Source: Brevibacillus parabrevis (GTDB lineage Bacteria > Bacillota > Bacilli > Brevibacillales > Brevibacillaceae). Taken from it: a stretch of DNA of 64,000 bases. Location: NCBI RefSeq assembly GCF_003710905.1, contig NZ_RHHV01000014.1:248001-312000 (forward strand). Reading direction: 5' to 3'. Made by a program: the position numbers and the translations under genes. The notes under the pieces were generated by a model. It was not told the DNA's origin and made no database searches. It saw only the letters and a program-made list of their open reading frames with translations. Shown one piece after another: positions 34,685 to 44,276 of this stretch. Numbering within the stretch: the stretch's first letter is position 1; each line of letters begins with the position of its first letter.

Positions 34685-35242
34685 ATGATTTCTTTCCGGC
34701 ATCACCTGATTACACTGGCTGCTGTATTCATCGCTCTCGGAGTCGGTATCCTGCTGGGCGGAACAGCGGGACATCCCTGGTTTTCCCAGGGCGCTCAGGA
34801 AATTTTGCTGAAAATGGAGGCGAAGTACGACCGGGCACTCAAAAGCAACCAGGACTTGAAACAGCAAATCAATCGGCTGCTTCAGGAAGTCGAGCAACGC
34901 AACGAGGAAGCCGTCCACATGATGGCGATGCGCTACGGCAATGAATTGGGAGGAAAAAAGGTATACGTCTGGCAGGAGGGCGACAAGGAAGCCCGGCCTA
35001 TTACCCGCTTGATGCGCGCCATGGGGGTTGAGGTTGTTCCTTACGAGCAGGGCAAGTCGTGGGAAGACGGTTTGTTGCTCGTCGTTGCCAAGCAGCCGCC
35101 GCCATGGCTGCAACAGGGGGCGACAGCAGGGAAATGGCTGCTGGTCGAGCAAGTGCCGGACTCGGTCGGCAAGCAGTGGGCCTTGCTGGAAAAAATGCAG
35201 CAGCGACTGACGGAAATGAGGGTAGCGCGTGAAAAAAGTTAG
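34685..35242 (+). CDS. steB: SteB/MctB-like protein ('copper transporter' family)
   Basis: The family is named after mycobacterial MctB (Rv1698), while in Corynebacterium the homologue SteB is the membrane partner of SteA. The 185-residue protein has one N-terminal membrane segment (LITLAAVFIALGVGILLGG), a coiled coil at about residues 40-75 and a compact C-terminal domain. It is much shorter than the roughly 300-residue actinobacterial forms, so the outer part may be reduced. AAGGAGG precedes the ATG. It starts nine bases after steA and overlaps the next gene by 14. Confidence 0.85.
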   Translation: MISFRHHLITLAAVFIALGVGILLGGTAGHPWFSQGAQEILLKMEAKYDRALKSNQDLKQQINRLLQEVEQRNEEAVHMMAMRYGNELGGKKVYVWQEGDKEARPITRLMRAMGVEVVPYEQGKSWEDGLLLVVAKQPPPWLQQGATAGKWLLVEQVPDSVGKQWALLEKMQQRLTEMRVAREKS

Positions 35243-35912
35243 CGTCATCATTCCGGCCTATAACGAAGCAGAGGAGATTGGCGTTACGCTGCGGGCGATT
35301 CGCGAACGCTTCTTTTGCGATGAGCTGATCGTCGTGGACGACGGCAGCGAGGATGAGACAGCGACCTTGGCCAAAAAATGGGCAGATACGGTGATATCCC
35401 ACCCGTACAACCTGGGCAAAGGGGCGGCTGTCCAACTGGGCTGGCAGCACGCGCGTGGCGATGTGATCATGCTTTTGGATGGAGACTTGCGGGAAAGTGC
35501 TGCCGAGGCTGAGCATTTGCTCCCTCCGCTTTTGGCTGACGCCTGCGACATGACCGTGGCGATTTTGCCGCCGCCCAAGCAAAAGGCCGGGATGGGCCTG
35601 GCAAAAGGGCTCGCTCATCAAGGGATCAAATGGCTGACCGGCTTTGAAGCGCGAGCGCCCTTGTCCGGGCAAAGAGCCATGCGCCGCGACTTGCTGGCCC
35701 ATCTCGGCAAAGTCGACAAAGGCTTTGGCATCGAGGTCGGGCTTACAGTCGATGCGTTGCGCGCAGGATACCGCATTCACGAAGTGCCCGTCTTGTTTCA
35801 GCATCGGGAAACAGGCAACGACTGGCAAGGCTACGCTCATCGCGGCAAAGAATTTGTGGCAATCGGCAGGACGTTGTGCCGAAAGTGGTGGGAGGGAAAA
35901 GCTTGGAGATGA
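35229..35912 (+). CDS. GT2 family glycosyltransferase
   Basis: The 227-residue protein is a soluble GT-A enzyme: VSVIIPAYNEAEEIGVTLRAI, the nucleotide-sugar site LIVVDDGSEDET and the metal-binding DGD in MLLDGDLRE. It lacks membrane segments. The acceptor is unknown; the pairing with a lipid-carrier phosphotransferase-type gene just downstream suggests assembly of an envelope glycolipid or polymer. It starts with GTG inside the end of steB, so translation is coupled. Confidence 0.88.
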   Translation: MKKVSVIIPAYNEAEEIGVTLRAIRERFFCDELIVVDDGSEDETATLAKKWADTVISHPYNLGKGAAVQLGWQHARGDVIMLLDGDLRESAAEAEHLLPPLLADACDMTVAILPPPKQKAGMGLAKGLAHQGIKWLTGFEARAPLSGQRAMRRDLLAHLGKVDKGFGIEVGLTVDALRAGYRIHEVPVLFQHRETGNDWQGYAHRGKEFVAIGRTLCRKWWEGKAWR

Positions 35913-36772
35913 AGGTCGTCCTCGGGCTTGCGCTCGCTCTAGGCTTGCCGCTCGCCTGGCATCGCCCGTTGCTCGCGTTTTTTTCGCGGTTTCTGTTGAA
36001 CCAGGGCATGACTCGATTCAATTACGCCGGAGAACAAGTGCTTACGGCGGGAGGATTGATGCTCGTAGCAAGCATGCTGCTGACAACAGTCGTCCAGCTT
36101 GGTTTTATGAGGTGGCGAGGCGCTTTCAGCCCTGTGCTGCTGCACGGCGTTCTTCTTGCTTGCGGAATGGCGGCAATGGCTTGCTGGGGCTGGATCGACG
36201 ACCGCTCCAACGATGGCACGACAAAAGGCTTTCGCGGTCATTTTCGCGTCTTGTGGCAAGAAAGGCGAGTGACCAGCGGCATGTGGAAGCTGATCGGCGG
36301 AGGGCTTACCGCAGTGGCTGTCTCACTCTTCCTCACCAGCGACATTTTCGCCTGGCTGGTCGCCTGCGGCTTGCTGGCGATTTCTCCGAACATCCTCAAC
36401 TTGTTTGACCTAAGACCGGGGCGGGCGATCAAAGTGTATTGGCTGCTCGTCTGCATGGCGATCGCTGTCGGGGTGCTTGCGGCGACGTCAGAGGAGGCGT
36501 TGTTTGTCTGGCTGTTCCTGCTGCCACTTCTCGTAGCCAGCGTCCTGTTGTTTCCGCACGACGCAGGAGGCAGGATGATGCTCGGGGATACCGGGGCAAA
36601 TGCGCTTGGATTTTCCATCGGCTATTTGTATGTGACGACCGTACCGCTTTTGTGGCAAGTGACATTTCTCGCCGGGTTCGTGACGTTGCAGGTTGCGGCG
36701 GAGTTTGTGTCCTTTTCGCGGGTCATTGAACGACAGGCGTGGTTGCGCAGGCTGGATGAGTGGGGGAGATGA
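35909..36772 (+). CDS. MraY/WecA-like phosphoglycosyl transferase (GT4)
   Basis: This polytopic membrane protein (about 287 residues, eight or so segments) keeps the motifs of the polyprenyl-phosphate sugar-phosphate transferase superfamily: WIDDRSNDGTTKGFRGH, NILNLFDLRPGRAIK and MMLGDTGANALGFSIGY. The NLFDLRPGRA form differs from the DGxDGL of MraY, so it is not peptidoglycan MraY. The ATG at 35909 overlaps the stop of the previous gene (ATGA); a TTG at 35903 is better spaced from GGGAGGG and is an alternative. Confidence 0.85.
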   Translation: MKVVLGLALALGLPLAWHRPLLAFFSRFLLNQGMTRFNYAGEQVLTAGGLMLVASMLLTTVVQLGFMRWRGAFSPVLLHGVLLACGMAAMACWGWIDDRSNDGTTKGFRGHFRVLWQERRVTSGMWKLIGGGLTAVAVSLFLTSDIFAWLVACGLLAISPNILNLFDLRPGRAIKVYWLLVCMAIAVGVLAATSEEALFVWLFLLPLLVASVLLFPHDAGGRMMLGDTGANALGFSIGYLYVTTVPLLWQVTFLAGFVTLQVAAEFVSFSRVIERQAWLRRLDEWGR

Positions 36773-36781
36773 GCGGGGCAT

Positions 36782-36812
36782 TAAAAAAACAGGCAGATCA
36801 TTACCTGCCTGT
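36782..36812 (-). terminator. Terminator for the minus-strand DUF2627 gene
   Basis: Read on the minus strand, AACAGGCAG pairs with CTGCCTGTT and runs into TTTTTTAA, two bases after the stop of the DUF2627 gene. It lies only about ten bases after the plus-strand GT4 gene and may also brake that transcript. Confidence 0.75.
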
Positions 36813-36813
36813 T

Positions 36814-37074
36814 CTACTCGTCGTCTTCTGGCTCGCGAATCATAAAGCGGGGCTGAACCCGATTTTTTTTTCGTTCATGGTGTAAAATGAAGCCCGCAAT
36901 AAACAAAATAGGGATGACCAGAGCAAGCACGCCGAGGATCAGTTGACCCCACATGAAACCCACATCGGGTGCCGTGGAATAAAAGAAAGCATCACGGATC
37001 AGCTTGATTCCGTACATGGCAATCGCAGCCGGAATGACCATGATTAAAAGGGCAATGACTTTCTGTACGATCAC
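36814..37074 (-). CDS. yqzF: DUF2627 membrane protein (YqzF)
   Basis: The 86-residue protein has two membrane segments (VIALLIMVIPAAIAMYGIKLI and GQLILGVLALVIPILFIAGFIL) and a charged, acidic C-terminal tail. It matches YqzF of B. subtilis, which also lies beside bkdR. Function is unknown. It is divergent from bkdR, with about 170 bases between. Confidence 0.85.
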   Translation of the reverse strand: MIVQKVIALLIMVIPAAIAMYGIKLIRDAFFYSTAPDVGFMWGQLILGVLALVIPILFIAGFILHHERKKNRVQPRFMIREPEDDE

Positions 37075-37247
37075 TGGTGGTTCACACCTTTCTCTCTCAT
37101 TTCTTCATCATAGCGAATGCCTGGTTGCTTGTCCACAAGTCCGTGTGTGCACACGAGCGAGCGCACGTTAGGGAGAAGAGCCTGTCCATCAACGGTTTGT
37201 TGCAGTACAATGGTAACGAGTAAGATGAAAAGTGAGGGGTCTAGCGC

Positions 37248-39323
37248 ATGCACAAGCTGCTTATAGTAGGTGCTGGACGAGGCGGAACGGCTCTGTTGCG
37301 GATGCTGAACCAGATGGACAGGCTGAAAATTGTAGCCGTAGTGGATCATCGGCCTGACGCTCCCGGAATTGCCCTGGCGAAATCGTTTGGAATCAAGGTC
37401 GATACGGATTATCGGCCTTATTTGGACGACGAGCTGGACGTCATTTTGGAAGCGACGGGCGACTTGAACGAATACGAGCACCTCAGGCAGCTAAAGCAGG
37501 ACAAGACGGTGCTCATCCCAGGGACCTTTACGAGAATTGTCATGCGGCTCATTCGCGAGCGTGACAAGCTGATTGCCGTCATGATGCAAAACCAGCGGGA
37601 GCGGGAAACGATGCTCGACTCCACGCACGATGCGATTATCGGGGTCAATCGGCAAGGCATTATCACGTTGTTCAACAAAGCGGCAGAACGCTTGATGGAC
37701 ATTGAAGCAAGCGAAGTGCTGGATACAAAAGTATCCGAGCGTATACCCAACACCAGACTACATATTGTATTAGAGACGGGCTGTCCTGAACTGAATCAGG
37801 AGCAGATTTTGCCCAATCAGACGAGAATCATTACGAACCGCGTTCCCGTGCGAAACGACAAGGGAGAAGTAGTGGGAGCCGTAGCGATTTTCCGCGACAT
37901 TACCGAGGTCATGGCGCTGGCGGAGGAAGTGACCGATCTGAAAGAATTGCAAAGCATGCTGCAAGCGATTATTCAGTCTTCCGACGAAGCGATTTCTGTC
38001 GTGGATCAAAACGGCATCGGTCTGTTAATCAACCCGGCCTACACGAGACTGACCGGGCTTTCGCCGGACGATATTATCGGCAAGCCGGCTACAGTCGATA
38101 TCTCCGAAGGCGACAGCATGCACATGCAAGTGTTGAAGACGAAGCGGCCTGTCAGGGGCGTGCCGATGAAGCTCGGCCCCAAGCGCAAGGACGTCGTGGT
38201 GAACGTCGCTCCGGTCGTGGTTGATGGCGAGTTGAAAGGCAGCGTCGGGGTCATTCACGACGTATCCGAGTTCAAGCGGCTGACCGAGGAGCTGGAAAAA
38301 GCGAGACGGATCATCCGAACGCTGGAGGCGAAATACAGCTTCGCAGATATTATCGGCTACAGCGAACAGATGAAAAGCGCCATCGAGCAAGCAAAAAAGG
38401 CGGCGTTGACGCCAGCCACCGTGCTGCTGCGTGGCGAATCCGGCACGGGTAAGGAACTGTTTGCCCACGCGATCCACAACGCGAGCGAGCGCAAGTACAA
38501 CCAGTTTATCCGCGTCAACTGCGCAGCGATCTCCGAAAGCTTGCTGGAGAGCGAGCTGTTCGGCTACGAGGAAGGGGCTTTCACGGGTGCGAGGCGCGGC
38601 GGCAAGCGCGGATTGTTCGAGGAAGCAAGCGGAGGCACGATATTTTTAGACGAAATCGGTGAGCTGTCCATGGGGATGCAGGTCATGCTTTTGCGCGTCC
38701 TGCAAGAGCGCGAAGTCGTCCGGGTCGGCGGTACGAAACCGATCAACATCGATGTCCGGGTGATCGCAGCCACGCATGTGAATCTCGAAGCGGCGATAGG
38801 AGCCGGGAAATTTCGGGAAGACTTGTACTATCGCCTGCATGTGGTGCCCATCCACATTCCTCCGCTCAGACAGCGCCTGGAAGACATCAAGCCGATTGCG
38901 ATGTACTTGCTGCGCAAGGCGAATCTGGAATACGGCCGCAATGTCGAGGAGCTGCACGAAGAAACGTTGCAAATGCTGTTGTCCTATCATTGGCCGGGCA
39001 ATGTGCGGGAGCTGGAGAACGTTTTGGGCAGGGCGATGATACATATGCGCATCAATGAGCGCACCATTTTGCCTGAGCATTTGCCCCCGCTGGAGCGGAA
39101 AATAAGCCATGCCCGCCAGGAAGCAGAAGTGACGGCAAGCTCCACAGGGAAAACATTGAAGCAAGCGATGGAGGAAGCAGAACGTCAGCATATCATCCGG
39201 GAGCTGGCTGCGGCCAAAGGGAACCGGACCGTGGCGGCGAAGCGGTTGGGAATTGCCATTCGCAGTTTGTATTACAAGATGGAAAAATTGGGAATCATGG
39301 ATGAGCAGGAAGAAAGAAATTAA
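37248..39323 (+). CDS. bkdR: Sigma-54 activator of branched-chain amino acid breakdown, BkdR
   Basis: BkdR activates the sigma-L (sigma-54) promoter of the bkd operon. The 691-residue protein has an N-terminal Rossmann-like domain ([17 protein letters not shown]), two PAS domains (about residues 120-225 and 240-350), the AAA+ domain with Walker A GESGTGKE near residue 396 and the sigma-54 contact GAFTGA near residue 443, and a Fis-type helix-turn-helix at the end ([20 protein letters not shown]). The ATG follows AGTGAGGGG. Its target promoter begins right after the gene. Confidence 0.95.
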   Translation: MHKLLIVGAGRGGTALLRMLNQMDRLKIVAVVDHRPDAPGIALAKSFGIKVDTDYRPYLDDELDVILEATGDLNEYEHLRQLKQDKTVLIPGTFTRIVMRLIRERDKLIAVMMQNQRERETMLDSTHDAIIGVNRQGIITLFNKAAERLMDIEASEVLDTKVSERIPNTRLHIVLETGCPELNQEQILPNQTRIITNRVPVRNDKGEVVGAVAIFRDITEVMALAEEVTDLKELQSMLQAIIQSSDEAISVVDQNGIGLLINPAYTRLTGLSPDDIIGKPATVDISEGDSMHMQVLKTKRPVRGVPMKLGPKRKDVVVNVAPVVVDGELKGSVGVIHDVSEFKRLTEELEKARRIIRTLEAKYSFADIIGYSEQMKSAIEQAKKAALTPATVLLRGESGTGKELFAHAIHNASERKYNQFIRVNCAAISESLLESELFGYEEGAFTGARRGGKRGLFEEASGGTIFLDEIGELSMGMQVMLLRVLQEREVVRVGGTKPINIDVRVIAATHVNLEAAIGAGKFREDLYYRLHVVPIHIPPLRQRLEDIKPIAMYLLRKANLEYGRNVEELHEETLQMLLSYHWPGNVRELENVLGRAMIHMRINERTILPEHLPPLERKISHARQEAEVTASSTGKTLKQAMEEAERQHIIRELAAAKGNRTVAAKRLGIAIRSLYYKMEKLGIMDEQEERN

Positions 39324-39377
39324 GTGTGCAATTTTTTGCATGCAAATTCCTGCGCGACCATGCAAAAACATGCACAC
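39324..39377. promoter_or_regulatory. Large inverted repeat, probable BkdR enhancer site
   Basis: The arm at 39324-39342 (GTGTGCAATTTTTTGCATG) and the arm at 39359-39377 (CATGCAAAAACATGCACAC) are reverse complements apart from two bases. The spacer is 16 bases. Its centre is about 92 bases upstream of the -24 element, the range typical for a sigma-54 activator, and it starts at the bkdR stop codon. Confidence 0.7.
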
Positions 39378-39411
39378 TTGACGGATGGAGATTTCATCCA
39401 CGTCCCTAATA

Positions 39412-39425
39412 ATAAAGCGCTTTCA
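39412..39425. promoter_or_regulatory. Candidate CcpA cre site before bcd
   Basis: The minus-strand reading TGAAAGCGCTTTAT differs from the cre consensus TGWAARCGYTWNCW at one position. It sits between the BkdR-type repeat and the -24/-12 promoter. Confidence 0.45.
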
Positions 39426-39439
39426 AAACGCAGAGGGTG

Positions 39440-39457
39440 TTGGCATGACTTTTGCAT
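39440..39457 (+). promoter_or_regulatory. Sigma-54 (-24/-12) promoter of the bcd-bkd operon
   Basis: TTGGCATGACTTTTGCAT has GG at 39442-39443 and GC at 39454-39455, exactly ten bases apart as sigma-54 promoters require. It lies about 75 bases before the bcd start and directly after the gene for a sigma-54 activator. Confidence 0.88.
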
Positions 39458-39532
39458 AAACTGCTTGACGGGAAATTCTCCACACGGAGCCCACTGTTAA
39501 CCCAGAAGAATGAGACTAGGGAGGTTTCTTCA

Positions 39533-40624
39533 TTGAACATCTTTGACTACATGCAAAAGTACGACTACGAGCAACTGGTATTTTGCCAAGACGAAAATTC
39601 CGGTTTGAAAGCAATCATTTGCATTCATGATACGACACTCGGACCAGCATTGGGCGGCACGCGCATGTGGCCGTACAAAACCGAAGAAGAAGCGATCATC
39701 GACGTACTGCGTCTCGGTCGCGGCATGACTTACAAAAATGCTGCTGCTGGCCTCAATATCGGCGGCGGTAAAGCCGTGATCATCGGAGATCCGCGCCAGC
39801 ATAAAAGTGAAGAGCTGTTCCGCGCATTCGGCCGCTACATCCAAGGTCTGAATGGCCGTTACATCACAGCAGAAGACGTAGGTACGACTGTTGCTGACAT
39901 GGACATGATCCACCTGGAAACAGACTACGTAACAGGCGTTTCTCCTGCATTCGGCTCCAGCGGCAACCCGTCTCCGGTAACAGCTTACGGGGTATATCGC
40001 GGTATGAAGGCATCTGCGAAGCTCGCTTTCGGATCTGATTCCTTGTCCGGCCGTGTCGTTGCTGTACAAGGTGTAGGAAACGTGGCATACAACCTGTGCC
40101 GCCACCTGCATGAGGAAGGCGCACACCTGATCGTAACCGACATCAATGAAGAAAACGTAAACCGCGCTGTCAACGATTTCGGAGCAAAAGCAGTTGGCGT
40201 CAACGACATCTTTGGCGTAGAGTGCGACATCTTCTCTCCTTGCGCGCTTGGTGCGATCATCAACGACGACACCATTCCGCTGTTGAAAGCAAAAGTAATT
40301 GCCGGTGCGGCGAACAACCAGCTGAAAGAAGAGCGTCACGGCGATCAAATCCACGAAATGGGTCTGATCTATGCGCCAGACTATGTGATCAACGCAGGCG
40401 GCGTTATCAACGTGGCTGACGAACTGCAAGGCTACAACCGCGAGCGCGCCCTGAAAAAAGTAGAAACCATCTACGACACGATCTTGAAAGTGTACGAAAT
40501 TGCTGAGCGCGACGGCATGCCATCCTACAAGGCGGCTGACCGCATGGCAGAAGAGCGCATTGCCAGCGTGGGCAAATCCCGCAACACTTTCCTGCAAAAC
40601 GGAAAAACGGTTTACCACCGCTAA
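39533..40624 (+). CDS. bcd: Leucine dehydrogenase
   Basis: Bcd deaminates leucine, valine and isoleucine to the 2-oxo acids used by the bkd complex. The 363-residue protein has the catalytic-Lys segment [28 protein letters not shown], the NAD-binding [15 protein letters not shown] and [10 protein letters not shown]. The start is a TTG at 39533 with AGGGAGG eight bases upstream. An in-frame start at 39452 lies within the sigma-54 promoter and cannot be used from it. Confidence 0.96.
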   Translation: MNIFDYMQKYDYEQLVFCQDENSGLKAIICIHDTTLGPALGGTRMWPYKTEEEAIIDVLRLGRGMTYKNAAAGLNIGGGKAVIIGDPRQHKSEELFRAFGRYIQGLNGRYITAEDVGTTVADMDMIHLETDYVTGVSPAFGSSGNPSPVTAYGVYRGMKASAKLAFGSDSLSGRVVAVQGVGNVAYNLCRHLHEEGAHLIVTDINEENVNRAVNDFGAKAVGVNDIFGVECDIFSPCALGAIINDDTIPLLKAKVIAGAANNQLKEERHGDQIHEMGLIYAPDYVINAGGVINVADELQGYNRERALKKVETIYDTILKVYEIAERDGMPSYKAADRMAEERIASVGKSRNTFLQNGKTVYHR

Positions 40625-40826
40625 TCGTTCTTAAATGAAACCATTCCCCTGCTCCCGCTCTTTCTTTTTCTCGATGAATGGGCGGTCAGGGGGTACATAT
40701 CCTCTGTTCTTAGAATATTCTCATTCTCATAAAAACGTAGGCAAACGCCACAAAAGAGCAGCAACCAGCTTTTTCGACTGTCTTCGCCAATGCGTGAAGG
40801 CGCTTCTATGAAAGGAGAGCTCAAGC

Positions 40827-42248
40827 ATGTCACAAGAATTTGATCTGGTCGTTCTCGGTGGAGGAACCGGCGGCTATGTAGCAGCGATCCGTGCGTCCCA
40901 GTTGGGAATGAAAGTCGCGATTGTGGAAAAAGAAAAGCTGGGTGGAACGTGCCTGCATCGCGGCTGCATTCCGTCCAAAGCGCTTTTGCGCAGCGCAGAA
41001 GTATTTTCGACCTTGAAGGAAGCGGACAAATACGGTGTATCGGCAGGCGCGGTTGGCTATGATTTCAGCAAAATCCAGGAGCGCAAGCAAGGCATTATCG
41101 ACCAACTTCATAAAGGGATTCAATACTTGATGAAAAAAGGCAGCATCACGATTTTCGAAGGCTTCGGCCGCGTGATGGGGCCATCCATCTTTTCGCCGCA
41201 AGCAGGTGCTGTCCGCATTGAAAAAGAAAACGGCGATCAGGAAATGATCGTGCCGCGCTTTTTGCTGCTCGCGACGGGTTCCCGCCCGCGTACGCTTCCT
41301 GGGCTGGTCATTGACGGCTCTTATGTAGTGACGAGCGACGAGGCACTCCAGTGGGAACAGCTGCCGAAGTCGGTCGTGATCGTCGGAGGCGGCGTGATCG
41401 GAATCGAGTGGGCGTCCATGCTGAACGACTTTGGCGTCGATGTGACGATTGTCGAGTACGCAGATCGCATTTTGCCATTCGAAGACGAAGAAGTGAGCAA
41501 GGAACTGGCTCGCTTGCTGAAAAAACGCAAAGTCAACATCGTCACAGGGGCGAAGGTGCTTCCCGAGACGCTGGAAAAAGGCGAGGGCAAAGTCAGCATT
41601 TCGGCTGAGACGAAAAACGGCGTCGACCGTTTTGAAGCAGAAAAAGTTCTCGTCTCGGTAGGCCGCCAAGCCAATGTAGAAAACATCGGCCTCGAAGCGA
41701 CCGAGATCAAGATCGAGCGTGGAGTCGTCGTGGTCAACGAACATTTCCAGACGGCAGAATCGCATATATATGCCATTGGCGATGTGATTGGCGGCTTGCA
41801 GCTGGCTCACGTTGCTTCGCACGAAGGAATTTTGGCTGTCGAGCACATGGCTGGGCTGAATCCGCATCCGCTCGATTACACGAAGGTTCCCAAATGCACG
41901 TACAGCCGTCCGGAAGTGGCGAATGTCGGCTTGACGGAAAAAGAGGCGCGCGAGCAAGGCTTTGAAGTAAAGGTAGGCAAATTCAGCTTCAAGCCATTGG
42001 GCAAGGCACTGATCCATGGCGAGAATGACGGCTTTGTGAAGTTGGTCGTTGATGCCAAAACGAATGATTTGCTAGGGGTTCACATGATCGGTACGCACGT
42101 GACCGACATGATCTCCGAGGCGGGCTTGGCCCGGGTACTGGATGCGACGCCATGGGAGATTGGACAGACCATCCATCCGCATCCATCTCTCTCAGAGGCG
42201 ATTATGGAAGCGGCATTGGCCGTCGATGGAAAAGCGATTCACAATTAG
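40827..42248 (+). CDS. lpdV: Dihydrolipoyl dehydrogenase (E3) of the branched-chain complex
   Basis: E3 reoxidises the lipoyl group of the E2 protein with FAD and NAD. The 473-residue protein has the FAD-binding VVLGGGTGGYVAAIRASQLG, the redox-active pair in GGTCLHRGCIPSK, the NAD-binding VVIVGGGVIGIEWASML and the C-terminal dimer-interface HPHPSLSEAI. AAAGGAGAG precedes the ATG. The 202 bases between bcd and this gene hold a weak Fur-like repeat around 40709-40729 and no gene. Confidence 0.95.
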   Translation: MSQEFDLVVLGGGTGGYVAAIRASQLGMKVAIVEKEKLGGTCLHRGCIPSKALLRSAEVFSTLKEADKYGVSAGAVGYDFSKIQERKQGIIDQLHKGIQYLMKKGSITIFEGFGRVMGPSIFSPQAGAVRIEKENGDQEMIVPRFLLLATGSRPRTLPGLVIDGSYVVTSDEALQWEQLPKSVVIVGGGVIGIEWASMLNDFGVDVTIVEYADRILPFEDEEVSKELARLLKKRKVNIVTGAKVLPETLEKGEGKVSISAETKNGVDRFEAEKVLVSVGRQANVENIGLEATEIKIERGVVVVNEHFQTAESHIYAIGDVIGGLQLAHVASHEGILAVEHMAGLNPHPLDYTKVPKCTYSRPEVANVGLTEKEAREQGFEVKVGKFSFKPLGKALIHGENDGFVKLVVDAKTNDLLGVHMIGTHVTDMISEAGLARVLDATPWEIGQTIHPHPSLSEAIMEAALAVDGKAIHN

Positions 42249-42265
42249 CAAGGAGGGTATCCACA

Positions 42266-43258
42266 ATGACAACCAAACGGCATGAACAAGTTGGTTTGAC
42301 AGATGCGCAAGTTCTGGACATGTACTATTACATGCTGCTCGCGCGAAAAATTGACGAACGCCAGTGGCTGTTGAATCGGGCGGGCAAAGTGCCATTCGTC
42401 ATTTCCTGCCAGGGTCAGGAGGCAGCACAGGTAGGAGCAGCTTTCGCTCTGGAGACGGACAAAGACTTCTTGTGCCCGTACTATCGCGATCTCGGCCTGG
42501 TGCTGGTATTTGGTCAGACTGCCCGTGATTGCATGCTCTCCGCTTTTGCCAAAGCAGAAGATCCGAACAGTGGCGGCCGCCAAATGCCTGGTCACTTCGG
42601 CGGTAAAAAATACAACATCCTGACAGGTTCCAGCCCGGTTACGACCCAAGTGCCGCATGCGGTGGGCATGGCCTTGGCAGGCAAAATGCAAAACAAAGAT
42701 TTTGTCGTGTACACCTCTTTCGGGGAAGGCTCCAGCAACCAGGGGGATTTCCACGAGGGTGCCAACTTTGCGGGCGTGCACAAGCTCCCGGTCATCTTTT
42801 TCTGTGAAAACAACAAGTACGCTATCTCTGTTCCATTGAAGAAGCAACTGGCTTGCGAAAGCGTGGCGGACCGCGCTCTTGGCTACGGCTTCCCGGGTGT
42901 CAGCGTAGACGGCAACGATCCGATTGAAGTGTATCGCGTCATGAAGGAAGCTGTTGATCGCGCTCGTCGCGGTGAAGGAGCAACCTTGATCGAAGCGGTC
43001 ATGTACCGTCTGGTTCCCCATTCGAGTGACGACGACGACCGCGTCTATCGCACGCGTGAAGAAGTCGAAGAAGCGAAGAAAAAAGATCCGTTGATCGTTT
43101 TCGCGGCTTACTTGAGAGAAATCGGCTTGCTCGATGAAAATACAGAAGCGGATATGCTGGCTCGTGTGCAGCTGGAAGTGGACGAAGCGACCGAGTATGC
43201 GGAAAACGCACCATATCCGACACCTGAATCGACATTGACTCACGTATACGGGAACTAA
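42266..43258 (+). CDS. bkdAA: Branched-chain 2-oxo acid dehydrogenase E1 alpha subunit
   Basis: With BkdAB it decarboxylates branched 2-oxo acids using thiamine diphosphate; the acyl-CoA products also prime branched fatty acids. The 330-residue protein shows CQGQEAAQVGAAFAL, YYRDLGLVL, GRQMPGHFGGKK and the thiamine-binding FGEGSSNQGDFHEGANFAGVH..PVIFFCENNKYAIS. The ATG at 42266 has AAGGAGGG about seven bases upstream. Confidence 0.95.
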   Translation: MTTKRHEQVGLTDAQVLDMYYYMLLARKIDERQWLLNRAGKVPFVISCQGQEAAQVGAAFALETDKDFLCPYYRDLGLVLVFGQTARDCMLSAFAKAEDPNSGGRQMPGHFGGKKYNILTGSSPVTTQVPHAVGMALAGKMQNKDFVVYTSFGEGSSNQGDFHEGANFAGVHKLPVIFFCENNKYAISVPLKKQLACESVADRALGYGFPGVSVDGNDPIEVYRVMKEAVDRARRGEGATLIEAVMYRLVPHSSDDDDRVYRTREEVEEAKKKDPLIVFAAYLREIGLLDENTEADMLARVQLEVDEATEYAENAPYPTPESTLTHVYGN

Positions 43259-43271
43259 GGGGGGATCTTTC

Positions 43272-44255
43272 ATGGCAGTCATTTCGTTTATTGATGCGAT
43301 TACGATGGCGATGCGGGAAGAAATGCGTCGCGATCCCAATGTGTTTATTCTTGGAGAAGACGTAGGGGTACGCGGTGGCGTATTCCGTGCGACCAATGGA
43401 TTGATTGATGAATTTGGCGAGGAGCGCGTGATTGATACTCCGCTGGCTGAATCGGCGATTGTCGGGGTAGGGATCGGGGCGGCTGCTTACGGCATGCGGC
43501 CGATTGCGGAAATCCAGTTTGCCGACTTCATCATGCCAGCCGTCAACCAGATTGTCAGCGAAGCGGCGAAGATGCGCTACCGTTCCAACAACGACTGGAA
43601 TTGCCCGCTCACGATCCGGGCTCCATTCGGCGGCGGCGTGCACGGCGCTCTCTATCACTCGCAGTCGGTGGAAGCGATGTTTACGAATATCCCTGGGCTG
43701 AAAGTGGTGGCTCCGTCCACCCCTTACGATGCAAAAGGCTTGCTCAAAGCGGCGATCCGCGACGAGGACCCGGTTCTCTTTTTCGAGCACAAGCGTTGCT
43801 ATCGCCTGATCAAAGGCGAAGTGCCTGAGCACGACTATGTCCTGCCGATCGGAAAAGCGGACGTCAAGCGTGAAGGTACGGACATTACGGTTATTTCTTA
43901 CGGGCTCGCCCTGCACTTCTGCCTGCAAGCAGCCGAGAAGCTCGCACAGGAAGGTATCAGCGCGCATGTTCTCGACTTGCGCACCTTGTACCCATTGGAT
44001 AAGGAAGCGATTGCAGAAGCTGCCTCCAAGACCGGAAAAGTGCTGATCGTGCACGAAGACAACAAAGAGGGCGGAGTCGGCGGAGAGGTGGCGGCGATCG
44101 TTGCCGAGCATTGCCTGTTCGATCTCGATGCTCCAATCAAACGTCTGTGCGGACCGGATGTACCTGCAATGCCGTACAGTCCTCCGATGGAGAAATTTTT
44201 CATGCTGAATCCGGATAAAGTGTTGGAAGCAATGCGCGAGTTGGCCAACTTTTAA
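43272..44255 (+). CDS. bkdAB: Branched-chain 2-oxo acid dehydrogenase E1 beta subunit
   Basis: This is the partner of the E1 alpha subunit. The 327-residue protein contains VFILGEDVGVRGGVFRAT, FADFIMPAVNQIVSEAAK and PVLFFEHKRCYRLIKG, characteristic of the transketolase-like beta chain. It starts 13 bases after bkdAA behind AAGGGGGG and is followed by the E2 gene. Confidence 0.95.
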   Translation: MAVISFIDAITMAMREEMRRDPNVFILGEDVGVRGGVFRATNGLIDEFGEERVIDTPLAESAIVGVGIGAAAYGMRPIAEIQFADFIMPAVNQIVSEAAKMRYRSNNDWNCPLTIRAPFGGGVHGALYHSQSVEAMFTNIPGLKVVAPSTPYDAKGLLKAAIRDEDPVLFFEHKRCYRLIKGEVPEHDYVLPIGKADVKREGTDITVISYGLALHFCLQAAEKLAQEGISAHVLDLRTLYPLDKEAIAEAASKTGKVLIVHEDNKEGGVGGEVAAIVAEHCLFDLDAPIKRLCGPDVPAMPYSPPMEKFFMLNPDKVLEAMRELANF

Positions 44256-44276
44256 AGGCGAGGAGGACCACAGGTC

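Noticed and set aside
39452-39532. An upstream in-frame start for leucine dehydrogenase at 39452
   Set aside because: It lies inside the sigma-54 promoter, lacks a ribosome binding site and adds residues not found in the family; the TTG at 39533 has a good site.
40709-40729. Fur-like repeat before lpdV (minus strand GAGAATGAGAATATTCTAA)
   Set aside because: Two hexamers match but the third is out of register, and iron control of this operon is not expected.
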